A stretch of 64,000 bases of DNA, taken from Capsicum annuum (taxonomy: Eukaryota > Streptophyta > Magnoliopsida > Solanales > Solanaceae). Of the stretch, positions 36,156 through 49,140 are shown piece after piece. The notes under the pieces were generated by a model. That model did not search any database, was not told the origin of the DNA, and worked only from the letters and a program-made list of their open reading frames with translations. The stretch lies in the NCBI RefSeq assembly GCF_002878395.1, contig NW_025851322.1:1-64000 (forward strand). Direction: 5' to 3'. A program made the position numbers and the translations under genes. How positions within the stretch are numbered: the first letter of the stretch is position 1; each line of letters opens with the position of its first letter.

Positions 36156-37300
36156 TCATCCCTATTTATTTTAGGTCCGCATCTACTTTATATAATTTAG
36201 GATCAACTTTCTTCTATATGTCCGTATATTTTTCTTTGGGTGTTGATTCCTCTTGTGAGCCTCTTGATGTGCTTATACCTATATCTACACTGATAGGAGA
36301 TTTTTTAGTGGTAATTTAGATCTATCGATATTGTGTTGTCACTTTTTCTAGACATAAAAATTCGGGTAGATCTGATTATACATGGGATGGTAGATTATCA
36401 TTTCAACTTGGGTATGGATTGGTTAGCTCCGAATCATGCTATCCTAGATTGTTATGCTAAGATTGTGACTTCATATTTACCAAGTGTGCCAAGGATAGTT
36501 TAAAAGGTTATGCCTCATTCTAGTCCCAAGAGAGTATATCTTTCTTTTAATCTCATTATTTGCTCAATAGGATGTTTGTATTATTTGGACCAGATTTATG
36601 ATACTAGTGTTAATTTTCTCTTCTTTGGATTTTATTTATGTATTCCTTGAGTTTATGGATGCTTTTTCTATGCATTTTCTTTGGTAAGATTTTGGATCAT
36701 TGTATTGACATCTACTGATTTTGAGTTGGGCAAAAAGCCCATTTTTAATATTACTTATAGGATGGACTTGGATGAGTTGAAGTGATTGAAAGATCAATTT
36801 CTGGAGTCGTTAGATAATGGATTTATCGAAAGTTATGTATTACCTTGGAGTGCACTTGTCATGTTTATTAAGAGAAAGGATGGCTCTATGCGTATGTGTA
36901 TTAGTTATCTATAGTTTAACAAGGTTATGGTTATCATGATTATTTATTCGATTAACTTTTAGGTGCTTTGACTTTTTGAAGATTTATTTGAGGATTGGGC
37001 ATAACCATTTGAGCATTAGGACTCTGGATATCCTAAATACAACTTTTCGGACTTGGTACTATCATTATAAGTTCTTGGTCATGTCCTGGGGGTTGACCAA
37101 TGTACTAGACTCATTTATGGAGTTGATGACTTATTTATTTTAACCATATCTTAACTCTTTTGTTATTTTGCTCATAGATGATATCATTGTTTATTCCAAG
37201 GGTGAGTCTGATCATGAGGAGCATTTACGAATTGTGCTTCATAGATTGAGGGATTAGAAATTATATAGGGAATGAGAAATTCTATGCTATGTTCTCCATG
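36156..37300 (+). pseudogene. Tekay B protease and reverse transcriptase
   Basis: Protease: STLYNLGSTFFYMSVYFSLGV (36180-36245), where the expected active-site Asp is Asn, then PISTLIGDFLVV. RT: LTWECT-type remnants near 36850, RTLDILNTTFRTWYYHYKFLVMSWGLTN (37020-37100) and the active loop [17 protein letters not shown] (37160-37205), with both Asp codons intact. The linker [14 protein letters not shown] follows. Several frameshifts and stops separate these blocks. Standard Tekay/Del gene order. Confidence 0.88.
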
Positions 37301-38000
37301 TATGTATTTAGTTGAATTCCATTTCTTTCTTAGTTCATGTAGTTAAAAAGTATGGTATTATGCTCGATCTAACCAATAATATATTTGTTCGTGATTGTGC
37401 TAGGCAAACTTCTCCTATCAAAATTCATAATTTTTTTAGTTTAGTGGGTGACTTTTGGTGCTTTGTTGAGGGGTTTTCATTGATTGGAACCCCATTATGA
37501 ATTAAGTTAGAAAATGACTTCCTTTTAATGGTCCAATATTTGTGAGGAGATCTTTCAAAGGCTCAAGGATTTGTTGACTTTGGCACCTATCTTTAGTTTT
37601 CCCAAGGAGGATGTTGGTTTTATCATCTTAAGTGTTGTTTCTAGTATTGTGCTAGGTGTTGTGTTGATGTAGAATGGTAAGGTAATTGTATATGCTTCTC
37701 ATCAATTGAATCCCCATGATAGAAATCACCCTACCCATAATTTGGATTTGTGCATAGTAGTGTATGCTTTATTGTTAGGGAGGCACTACTTATATGGAGT
37801 TCATTGTGAAAATTTCATAAATTATCATAGGCTTTAGTATTTTTTCTCCCAGCAAGATCTTAAAATGAGGCATCATCTTTAACTTGAGTTGCTTTTGTAT
37901 TATTACTTTACTATTCTCTATCATTCAGGCGAAGCAGATATGGTTGTGGATATCTTAAGCTAGATGTCAACTAACATTCGTAGCTTGGTGAAACTTTTGA
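37301..38000 (+). pseudogene. Tekay B RNase H, decayed
   Basis: Lies between RT and integrase. Readable parts include AQGFVDFGTYL, a YASHQLNPHDRNHPTHNLDL-like block split over frames (37695-37750), and QDLKMRHHL near 37855. The catalytic DASG is not readable (the region 37610-37680 has changed). The 62-codon open stretch 37312-37500 covers the RT-RNase H linker in one frame and is not a separate gene. Confidence 0.7.
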
Positions 38001-39588
38001 CCTAGAAGAGGCCATTCTCCTTAGAATTTCAATCATTAGCTAAATAGATGATTGGGGTTAATATTTCAACATTGAGGTATGTTTTACCTTTAGTAAAGGA
38101 TAGGTCTTCCTAGATGGAGTAGATCCAAGATTGTTAGTTTGATTTTGTTAGGTTGAAGGTGATTTAGGATAATTTGTTGAGGGATGAAATTGAGGAAACC
38201 TCTCTTTATGTTGATGGTGTTTTGAGGATCAGAGGTCATGTTTGTGTGCAAAAATTAGGTGATTTAATTAGATTAATTGGGGAGGTGGCTCATTGTTTAG
38301 GGTATTTCATCAATCTAGGAGTGACTAAGATGTAATGTAATTTGAATCAACATTACTGTGGGGTGGTATGGGGAAGGATGGAGTGAATTTTATAGCTCAT
38401 TTCTTATATTATTAGTCCGTAAAGTCTGAGCATTTGAGGCCTGGTGGTTTGCTTCAAAGGTTACACATTCTCGAGTGGAAATAGGAATCACTATAAAGTT
38501 GGTGACTTTGTTTCCTCATACTTCTTGTGGTTCTTCTAGTATTTGGATCATTAAGAATCAATTAAAAAAATCTACTCAAGTTATTTTGGTCCAGGTTTCC
38601 TTTAGTGCTGCGATGTTGGTCCATATCTATTTTTGAGAGATAGTTTGTCTTCATGGTGTGCCAGCATTTATCAATATAGATCAAGGTTCATTGTTTACAT
38701 CACACTTTTGGAATAATTTTATGGATGAGTTAGGTGTCCAGTTAACCATAATACAAATTTTAACCCCAGAACAATTGTTAGTCGGAACAAACTATTAAGG
38801 TACTAGAGGATATGCCCCGCGCTTATGTTAAGGACTTTGGAGGTTAGTGGGAGAAACATCTATCTTTTGCAGAGTTTGCATATAATAATAACAATTATTC
38901 TAGTATTGAGGTGTATTTGTTCGAGGCTTTTTATGGTAGGCATTAGCACTCTCAAATTGGAGGGTTTGAGGTTTCATAGATTAGAAACTCGAGGCAAGGA
39001 CTTTCTTGGTAAGTCTTTGTATAGAGTTTGGGTCCTTAAGGATAGACTTTAAGTGGCTCAGAGTAGGAATTGTACTATGCAAATCATAGAATTGATTAAT
39101 TGAGATGAAATGTTTTTGTTCATATCATTCTTTATGTCTTACCCATGAATATTATGATGAGGATTAGGAAGAGGGGAAAACATAGCCCTAGGTATATTAG
39201 ACATTTTGAAATCATTTAGACTATTAGGAATATGGCTTATGTGTTAGCACTATCCCAAATTTATTAGTTGTTCATCCATTTTATTATGTTTTTATGATTC
39301 GGTGTTACATTCAAAATGAGTCTTATGTCTTTCATTGGGATTCAATTTAGTTAAATGAGCAATTGTCTTTTGTTAAAAAGCCCGTTGCCACTCTACCTAG
39401 GGATGTTAGAGATTGTATTTTAGAGATATTTTAGTGGTTAAGGTGTAGCGGAGACATCAAACTATCAATGAGTTAACTTTGGAAGTCGAGTCTGATATGC
39501 GTTGTAGTTATCCCCACTTTTCATTGATTTAGCTATTTCTATCTCCTTCAGTTAAAGGACAAACTAGATTATTATTAGTGGTGGATAA
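38001..39588 (+). pseudogene. Tekay B integrase with chromodomain tail
   Basis: Blocks in order: HLRPGGLLQRLHILEWK (38435-38480), a catalytic segment INIDQGSLFTSHFW (38675-38715) with the second Asp kept, and RTLEVSGRNIYLLQS and LEGLRFHRLE (38825-39000). The C-terminal part has SPRYIRHFEII, then WDSIQLNEQLSFV-like wording near 39340-39380. The chromodomain-like tail RHQTINELTLEVESDMR lies at about 39455-39500. It runs into GTGGATAA and the LTR at 39589. Multiple frameshifts. Confidence 0.85.
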
Positions 39589-42193
39589 TGTAACGACTTG
39601 AATTTTTGTGATTTATGTGAAAAATTTATTTAAGTGTAATTTAACATTTTTAGCACTCCCTGTGGTTACATTGTAGTGGCTTTGGTGTATGGTGATGATT
39701 GGCATAGTTCCTAATGCATTTCAATGTGATTTATGGGAGACTGTGATTTGTGATAGTTTAAAAGGCTTATTTGTTTACTTCAGTTAAAATCTTTTGATCT
39801 AAGCGTCGAATGACAAAATAAAGTATGCCAATAGATCTTGAACATCGAATTTAGCTTGGTAACATGGTTGGTGTGGTTTTATGTCTTTTGTACCTAATTT
39901 CAGACCCCTATTTGTGAAGTTGTTAAAATAGGTCTCAGGGGTCAAATATATGAAAATGATGTACTTTTAAAACTCTGATATCATTGTTAAGTCGAAAGCA
40001 TCAAATTTGATAGTTTAGCATTGTTTGTTTGCATTCTCGGATCCTTGTTGAATGCCGAGTGGTTTGTAGAGACTTGAAATTTTCCAAAACTCATAGCTAG
40101 TGCAACCGCTAAAGCACTACTTTGGCCGCTTTAGCGGCTAGCTACAGTGGACCAGGGAATTTAAGGGGTTCTTGTCTTCTTTGGCGTAGCCATTAAAGAG
40201 GCCCTTGTCCACTCTAGCAGACTAACATTCATTGGCGGGTGACCGCTAAATCCTCTTTGGACCACTTTAGCGGAACCTCATAACCATATATATAATATTT
40301 TCTTGATTTCTTTTACCATGTTTAGAATTGCATCTTGGGTTCGAGTTTTAGGCAACTTCCTTTCATTTTTATGCTTTGGTAAACTCCAAATCCGTATTTC
40401 AATTGTTTTCCTCTAATTTATCTCATTTAAATCTCGTTTAAACTCTAATTTAAAGGAAGAATTTGGGATTTTGGCCTAGAAAACATAAATTAACCTTTCT
40501 TTGATTTAAACCCCAATTTTAACTTGTTTTCATTTGGGATTTCTACTATGAGTTCCTTTAATTTTGGGAAATATGGTTTTGGACTAAACTTTTATTTTAC
40601 CTTTTTTTTGAAAAATCATTTTCACCTCCATTTGAAGGTGGGCAATATGGGTATCGTTGTCTTTCTTTGGTGTAAAGATTCTACACATTTGTATTTTAGC
40701 TGACTCCTAATCTTTCTATGATACAAAAGTTTGATGTTAATGGCTTATTATAATAGTATCAGCATTCGACATAGGTTATAACTTAAATTTCTTTATACTG
40801 GGTTGGGCAGTAAACAATAACATAAAATCATGCTATAGTTATGGGTTTGTATCAAGGAAAATGTGTTTAGATGATTAATATGCCCGTGTAGGGGTCTATG
40901 TGGATAATATTTGGATATTTTGAGAATTATTTGCTATTTGTGACCGTGTACGGTCTTATATGATTTTATTAGTTTGGTATTGATACATGTGTGCTAGTTG
41001 CAGTCTTTTTGGTTGGTAAAGGACTAGATTATGGGAATTATTTAGTACCAATGACTTTGTCCTTACATATATCACTTGATGGGTTTTGGATTATATTGGA
41101 CTATGGATGGTTGGTTGACTTGAGTTGATTTTTGGCTCACATGGTTGGTATATAGTTGGAATATGGAACTTCTCATTTTGGTTGGTTATGAGCATTACAT
41201 CCTCATAGTATATCCATTCATGAAACATTAATACCACTAGGGAAATGCTAGAAATATTCACTTTTTCTGATACTTAAAAACCCTTTACTGGTGTATGTGT
41301 TGGAGAGGAATTATGGATATTGATATTGGATGTTGGTTATTTATGGGTTGATGAAACACCCTATGGGTCCTACCTAGAAAGCCAGCTCGGTAGGTGTATA
41401 CGGATATTGTACGATGACCCCATGCACACATCATCATCATCAACAATAACATCTTTATTGCACTTCATATATTGTGCTTATTCTTTGATTATATTTCTAT
41501 TCTTCACTTGATATCGGTCAATTTATTCTATATTTTTGCACTTGTATTTGGTGTACGTAAATATTTTTTCTTTTTTCCCCTACCTTTATATGTTAAAAGT
41601 AAATATAGAAGAACTATTAGTGGAGACTTCATGGGCCACCGTTTGGGACATTTTCTAATTGTAGGTGACCTACATATAGTTTGTGTTTATATGCTTGATT
41701 TTCTACTTTACTCAGTCGGCCTATGATACCTATTGAGAACATGTGGAAGGTACTCAGTCCTAGTGTGCTATGTTAGTGTCGATCTATGTATGAGTGTGCT
41801 ACACGAATAGCTAATTCAGGTGGCATTTGGAGTATATTTGAGGTAGCAGACGTCCTATGATAAAGGAGTTGGCCTACTACCTCCTTCTGTCGATTTCATA
41901 AGTTATTTAGTATTCTGAGATAGATTTTGATCCTTTTTGGACTATTATTGTATCTTTGTAATTCAATAAGAATTTAGTGGTTCTCGGTCCTTGACACCAG
42001 GTTTTGGGACTTGATTTGTTATCCTTGTGTAATCTCACTATTTTCATGTTTTTGTGGTTCGACTTCTCTCTAGAAGTCTTGCCTTGGGTTTTTAGTATTG
42101 ATTTCCCTTTTTATATTAGTTTGGTGATATGCTTCTTACTCACGTCTTGTTACAACACATTCCATCATGACCCTTGGTTTTTGGGTCTTTACA
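39589..42193 (+). mobile_element. 3' LTR of Tekay B
   Basis: 2605 bp, TGTAACGACTTG to GGGTCTTTACA. Very similar in length to the family C LTR (2618 bp) with the same layout: U3 motif cluster 40100-40275, TATA at 40287, and CATCATGACCC just before the end. The bases after the end, AATTGGTGTAGATAG, vaguely resemble an iMet primer site, but no gag follows. Confidence 0.85.
40287..40295 (+). promoter_or_regulatory. TATA box of Tekay B LTR
   Basis: TATATATAA lies 14 bp after the last CTTTAGCGG motif (40265-40273) and about 700 bp into the LTR. This is a position typical for U3/R boundaries in long plant LTRs. Confidence 0.55.
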
Positions 42194-45100
42194 AATTGGT
42201 GTAGATAGAAGCCTTCATTAATGTCGAACAGCAAGTGCTTGAATCGCCCCCAAATTATTCGGCTTTGCTCGACGATCCTAAAATGCTGCCTTGCTATTAA
42301 AATAGTAATCTATATGGCATTAAATCTTAAGTCAGACCTGTATTTCTATATAAAGGGTAGGGTCGAAATTTGGGTCATTAACTAACCCGAAGAGCCCACA
42401 AATAGAATAAAAAATGGAGTCCTTCACAATGAAGAACAAGGAATGTCTTCTAAGAAGTTGAGCACAATTGGTGCATAAATTGGGCCAAAATTATCCCTTA
42501 AAGTTTATGGATTTTAATACCTAATTTCTTAGAATTTACCAAAAAATACGATGGAAATTGATGGGAAAATTAATTCGAAATGACCAAGGAGTTTTAGATA
42601 ACTTACCTTAGCTTCAATGGATGATTCTGCACTCTTTCCATTTGTACAAGCTCTCAAATAGTTCAAATGGTACAAAAATAAAGGGAAATTTAAGTGAAGA
42701 AAGATATTTAATAATCCCCAGGTGTAACTTAAGATAATGATTGCTTAATTGATCAACTCATCACTTAAGAATTTCGCAAAAAATATCTGGCCATGGCTTT
42801 ACTGGTCGAGGACCGCTTAAGTAGCCTCCATTTAAGCAACACGGCAATTCTTTTAGAGTCTAGGTCAGAGCCAAGGGAGATCGATAAAGTGATCCCTTTG
42901 TTAGGAAAGAGAACAAAGGTCTACTTGGGTGGTTGCATCAAATTTGCTAAGTCCAAAATGGACTCCAACCGAGAGTTCGGGATTCATTTGTAGTCTTGTG
43001 CATGGAAATCAGCTGTGCTACCATATGAAATTAAACATTTTCGACTCAATGGAACCACCAAAACTTGCATCTAAGATTACTTCAAATAAATTTAGGGCCC
43101 ACATATATAAATATATTATTATATAATCACCCAATTGCCTAAAATGAGTCCAGATGCCTCGGTACCTAAACCAAGGGTCCCTCAAGAATAATATTAATGT
43201 TGTAGTGTTGATGAAACTATCAAATGCCTTATCTGAGTTCTTCTACTAAGAGATTTGGTCTGAGACAAATTCTTTAATAGTGACAGGTGTAAAATAGGAA
43301 ATGAGCAATTCTTAAGAATTGCTCGATAATTTAACCGGCTATTCCAGCAAGTCATAAATGACTTTTAGTAGCCGTGGAAAGGCTAAAAATGATAAAAAAA
43401 ATACACATAAATGTGTTGCAACCAAGCTCACTCCCAATTGTACGTGGTCTCAACAAGTAATACAGTGTCTTTTTACAAAGTCAAATATCAATCACTCAAA
43501 GACTTGTTTTAACAACTATCAAATTCCAATTCAACTATTGAGATTAATCATTGCAAACATAACTAAAAGAGTTTTTAAAGTTTTTAAACAAAATTTAAAA
43601 TAATTAAATATGGATAATTAAATACTATGGACCATCAATGGATGAAAACCGAGGGTTAAAGCACTATGAACAATCATACTATGCTATTGAACTTCATCTG
43701 TTAGATTGCTACTTTTGGTTGTTGATTCGTAGGGTTTATCGCATGATCATGGTCTCCCGACCTATAATTGTCCACCTAACATGGGCAATACAACTACATC
43801 ATTGAGTAGGGATGCAATAATCCAGTATATGCATGGATCTATCATCCTACATGTGAACCAAGAATGGCTTCTAGGTATATCCCTATCCTAGATGGTAATT
43901 CAAATTCCTTATTTTATAAAAAAAATAAGAACCTTACTCTATCTATCCCCACATTCTATCTTCTCATTCCCCCTCCCGAGTTGACAAGGTGAATAATAGA
44001 TATATTTTAAGTGTCACAAATCCTAAAAATAGTTAAAATAAGGATAAAATTGCATTCAAATATTATAAGCATTCCAAACAAACTCAATTGAATACGAAAG
44101 TAAACATGTTCTTGACTTTAACCCTGGAAAAGGGTCCTTTAGCCACTAATCCACAAAGTTGTAATCAATCTAGATGATACATGATATAATCAATTAAAAT
44201 TCTAAATTATAGGGACATAAAAACTAAAATAATTGTTTATGAGCCCCTCTCCAAAGCCAAAAACATCAAAAAGTGATTAGAATAATGTGCAACGGTTGCA
44301 TTCATAGTAGGAGAAGTTGGTCGTGTGTTGACTAATGGGTGTGGCAAGTTTGCTAGCTCATGGGAGAGAGTGGTGCAGTGCAAGGATTTATTCAAGTGAG
44401 ATATCTTTTCTTCACATTGATTATTTCATGGGATAAAGGTCCGCGTTGCCCATATATCACTTTGCCTCAATGGAAAGTGCAATTTGCCTCCTTAATTGTC
44501 CTTTTCATTTTTCCTTCAAACCCAATGCTTGTGGTGTCATTTTAGCTTTATTTCCAGCTTGATAAATGTCCATATATCATCATAATCCACTAACCAAGAA
44601 TCATAAATCATCAAACACCATGGATTAAATCTCAAAACAACACAATATCAAGAAAGGTGAACAAGAAACTCGAGCTAAGACTAGGCTTGCCCATGCTGAT
44701 CTTTAACTTATTGTTTTGACTCTTTGCGTGATCCAATTTCACTTTGAACATTATAAAACAATTTTTCCACACTTACTTACAAAATCAAACCATTAGGAAC
44801 TCAACACAGACATTATAATCCATCATCTAGAACAACCATTAGCTCAAGCTAGTATCACTAGTTTTCTCGTTTAGACTCTAAATGATAAATTCAAATCCGA
44901 ACTTGTTTGAAAACACCTTTAAACATTGTAATCACATACTTAGACACTTTATTGCTTGTTTGTATAATTATTTACTAATTAAGCAAATAAGTTTTCCTAA
45001 AACAATGCTAAATATGCTAGGATATCAATGCTAAAGTGCATAAAACCACCTCAGATCATCATGCTTAGCCCAACCTGAGCACCCTAGTCTTTTTGTGTAG

Positions 45101-45299
45101 ATAGTCCAAAAATTTGATAAAAAGGAATGTTAAGGTCAAGAGCGGAAGAATCCATCCTCAAGTTCCCAAAGGTTATCCTCTAAACATCTATCAACCACAA
45201 TCCATCTGAACAGAAAAACATTGAATCGGTAGCTCAAGAATATGCTTAGCTAGCCCATAGGTGAAACCTTAAATGAAACACATCAAGAAATGAAGGTTT
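42194..45299. other. Unassigned sequence, possible minus-strand LTR
   Basis: No gag or pol motif. Around 42805-42835 the words CGCTTAAGTAGC and CATTTAAGC form a self-complementary cluster. On the minus strand this is followed by ATTATTAAATATC (near 42705) and then GCTAAGGTAAGTT (near 42610). That order (motif cluster, TATA-like box, GGTAAG) matches the other LTRs in this window, so part of it may be the 3' LTR of the minus-strand family E element at 45300. The open frame 42793-42993 looks protein-like by eye but has no similarity I know. 43121-43330 is a repeat shared with another LTR. 44100-45299 shows nothing recognisable. Confidence 0.35.
43121..43330. repeat. 210-bp dispersed repeat, copy 1
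   Basis: From ATATAATCACCCAATT to GCTCGATAAT. Matches 49141-49351 with few differences, although the surroundings differ. It ends with a perfect 22-bp palindrome at 43303-43324 (arms GAGCAATTCTT). No gene or known transposon is recognised in it. Confidence 0.85.
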
Positions 45300-47075
45300 C
45301 CCTCAAGATCTACAACTGTAAACAAAAATATTAGTACTAATGTTGAACAACTCAATGTCAACTATCAAAAAAAAACTTATAGACAAGTAAGCTTTCATAG
45401 TCAAAATCTATCATAACTTGCAAGTCACTATTCCAAAGCAAAAACTCAAAATTTAAAGGAAACTGATCTAACCCTAAGGAAAACACCCAAGTCAACCTCA
45501 CTATCCAATATCAGGCATATTCCTACTAGATCCTACCAATGATAAAATTGAGGCATAGCTGATGCACAAAATCACAACAAAGGATAAACCACAAGATAAA
45601 TGAATAATAATGAACTCGATATTTTCTAAATGGCATGGATCACCAAAACATACCAAAGAGATCAGCAAGGCTACAAATACTACTAGTGATAGCTAAAAAC
45701 TCTAGAAAATGTAGAAATGCAACCTTAGCCAAAAACTGATCAATCCAATATTCCATTTCCATAATGAATACCTAACCTTAAACTAAAAAAGCAATAATAT
45801 GAAAGCTCACCTATCTCTACCTCCCTTAACTCCACTAGAACAAGAATCCTATCACAACTATAATAGAGTGGCCAAGTCCATACCAATACTTCAATGATAT
45901 CACTTGGATGTGAATCGAACAAAACTTAAAGGGAAGTCAAGAACATCTCAAAATCAACACCACCACCATTTGATGAACTAGAAAAATTAGAAGAATGGAT
46001 CCCAGACTGGTTAATCTCGAAAATGGATTATAAAGAAAAGGATACCAAATGCTAAAATCCCAATACCTAGAAGGCAAGCCCATAATTTCAAACCCCAAAA
46101 TGGGCGATAAAATTAAATTACCAACATTGTATCCATAATAGAACCAAGGAAAACTGACCTACCTCTAGATTCATAGCCTACTCAATAACTAATCTAAACT
46201 CATCAATCAGAGAAAAATCATCAAAACAAGCTATATGCCTATGCCAATGAATATAAATTGCAGAAAAAGATATCCTATCTAAATAATTCTATCTACTCAC
46301 CCATCAAAGAAGGAGTGATCAACATCATACAATGACAATAATAACAACAACTATAAAAATACCATTATAAAGAGTAGATAGTACTAAAATTAAAATCAAT
46401 GAAAAGTACCACTCTAGGGACATAAAAAGAATAATATGCCAAGGTAAATAGGACTCAAACTCAAATGTGACACCTCTAGAAAAATAGAAATACTAATCCA
46501 CTCCATCCATTACTAAAGGAAATCATATATGGGCTTAGTTGTATTATCATGAACTTTACCCTCGGGCACATAATGATCAATATAAAAATACCAATACATA
46601 TAATCATTGATGGGTATGGAAATACCAAAACAATAAAATAAAAATTTTAAAAGTAGGAAATAAAAATGCTCACCTATCATAGTGGAATCTAAAGTCACAT
46701 TCTTTACCTACCCAATGGGTTACAAATCTAAGTGGGTTTAAACTCTTACTAACAATCTAAATCACCAATCGAGGTAATTGGTGCATTGCCTCTAGCTGAA
46801 GGTGCCACAATGCTATGAGACTTACCATGATGATATGAATGACTAATAATCCCTTACTGGGGACACTATATTTATCAATGATCGATCTTTTTATAGTCGT
46901 ACCAAACCCATAAAGACCTCAAATTTGTAGAAAGCATAAGCTAATTCAGATTGGTTGACTAACAAACTTTGAGGGCACTCTCTACATAAAAAATAATCCT
47001 CTCTACAACTATTACATAACTCAAGAGCTCTAGGATGGTGTGAAAACCATTCAAACGTTGTTTGAACAATAACTA
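45300..47075 (-). mobile_element. Family E element, copy 2, with gag remnant
   Basis: Same strand as 19069-21857 and alignable by eye with it: 46140-46260 against 19880-20040, 46500-46700 against 20290-20470, and 47030 (AAGAGCTCTAGG) against 20794. The gag zinc-knuckle remnant is near 46870-46915. On the minus strand it reads WYDYKKIDH followed after four codons by C-P-Q, so His and the last Cys are kept at CX2CX4HX4C spacing. The rest of gag is cut off at 47076 by Tekay C. No RT or integrase is seen in the non-coding part. Confidence 0.6.
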
Positions 47076-47712
47076 TATAATGACCCTACAGACTATTTTC
47101 CACATTTCCTCATACTTTTACTGTTAGAAATTTTATATATCTGCACCAAACTATTTATGACTTATTAGAACTAACAGTTTTATTATCGAATGGTTAGTTT
47201 GGTTTTTAGAGATAATTCCATGTTTTGAAGTCTTCGCTGGTTCCAATTAGTCACCAGGTAAAAAATTCAGTAAAGTAATTTCATCTTCAAATTCTAACTA
47301 TGCTGCAAGCTTTGGAATGTCAAATATAGGCTTGATAGAACTTTAGTTGATGTCTCGAGACTCCCAAACTCATTTTGACCTATTTGGTCAAAACGACCTC
47401 AGATGGAATATTTGATTGAGCCATTGAATCTAAAACATTGAATTTGATATGGTTACATAGTTATTTTTGGATATATTGGACTCTGGATGATTTTTATCGG
47501 CTTGGCTGGGACTTGGAAATTTCGAAGTCTATTGTTGTCAGCTAGTGCATCGCTATCGTGAGCCAAGGGTCACAAGCGCAATACCTTTGGAAGTCATCTA
47601 ATACCATAATTGTGTCCTATAGTTCGTGATCATGAATTAGCCTAGTAGCCACAAGATATGGATATTGCGAGGTGCATGGTCACGATAGCCGAACCCAAGG
47701 TCCTGGCATTGG

Positions 47713-47720
47713 TATAAAAG
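47713..47720 (+). promoter_or_regulatory. TATA box of Tekay C 5' LTR
   Basis: TATAAAAG, about 25 bp after the last TCACGATAG motif. The copy in the 3' LTR is at 55466-55473 in the same context (GGTATAAAAGG versus GGGTATAAAAGG). Confidence 0.7.
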
Positions 47721-49140
47721 GACACTTTTCCATAATTTTGGCCATTCTTCATCATTTTCTTGACACCCAAAACCCTAAAAAGATGTATAACTTGTAATTG
47801 AGGATTGGGGTAATTTAGAAGTGTAATTAACATTTACTTTTACGGTTATCTTCCGATTAGAGGTAAGAATTTACCTTTTTATTAATCAAAATTATTGATT
47901 TATTGCTGAAAACTCTAAAACTTTGAGGGAATGATTTTATAACTAATTTCTTTAGTTTTTACCCATTTTTAAGGGTAATGGATCCTTAACATTGTAAGAA
48001 TATTGGGTTGGTTTCAGAAACACATTTCTATAAATGGGACCCAAATAGGTTTTTTGTATTTTTTAGACCCATTGAATAATTGTGTAATATATTTGTCATT
48101 CTTTTTATACTTATAAGTAGAATGTGTTTATTATATCTTGGTATCTTTAGGACTCTTCTAAGAAGGAAAATCGGTAGTTTACCGGACCATTTAGCTCTAT
48201 TTGGTGTCAAGGTAGGCATGGTTTATTCCTTTTTAGATTAAGTTATATCATAGTATTCCTATGATATTGAGTTAGATTTGGATGGATTTTAGGGGTTGGA
48301 TTGATGAAATGGAAGACTTGGGTCAGTTAGACTATTTAGGCTAATTTAAAATTTTAGAGTTTAAACACATTACTTGTTTCCTTATGCTTTAGGTGAATTG
48401 GACTTCATTACTCATTCTTAGCATGAGAATGCCTTATAATAATAAAGCTTAAGTGAAATTGATTTAGTTACCCATGCTTAGGGTAATGTTCGCCTTAGTT
48501 GCTTACACTAATAAAGGTTGTCATAGTTTCTAATGGACTTAGTTAATGTGTAATGAGGCAATATTCAACAATCTCAATAAATGATGGTTATGCTGGTTAA
48601 TGTGAGGGTTGACACCTATAGATTATGATATAATTTATACTATTGATAATACTACTTATGATGTTGATTATATATATATGGTTCAAGCCCAAAAGATTAT
48701 TATGTTTTTTATTATTATGTATACATAGTTTTAGTACTAAGGATTATTATAGATATTGATCATCTATTAGTTCAGGTCTTACCATTTATTATATTTAACA
48801 ATTTGAGTTTGGCTATTAATTATTTAACACGTTCAACATTGGCTATTGATTATATTTATCAGTTCGAGTCTAACTATTAATTATTTAGAGGTGCAAGTCT
48901 AGCCATTGACTATATTTGTTTGTTTGAGTCTGGATATGTATATTATGCTATGATGAAATACTTTCTATGATTAATGATATAGGGGTGTGATATTAAGAGT
49001 ATCAATTTGGCTATGTCAAAAAATAAGGAATTTATTATAATGTGGCATGACTTATATGGAATCTAATGGTAAAAGGAATTGCTGACAAATAATGCTTAGA
49101 TGATAAATGGTACATAGCTGATATATGACGACTAGTTGAT

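Noticed and set aside
42191..42215. Primer-binding-site-like sequence after the Tekay B LTR, suggesting a 5' LTR of a second element
   Set aside because: TTGGTGTAGATAG matches the iMet site only in the first five bases, and no gag or other internal signal follows.
42793..42993. Captured host gene fragment (66 codons with balanced composition)
   Set aside because: No recognised similarity. The DNA sits in an LTR-like context, so a coding origin cannot be supported from the sequence alone.
43121..43330. MITE or Helitron interpretation of the 210-bp repeat
   Set aside because: Terminal similarity is weak, no target duplication is seen, the palindrome has no CTRR end, and copy 2 replaces sequence instead of adding it.
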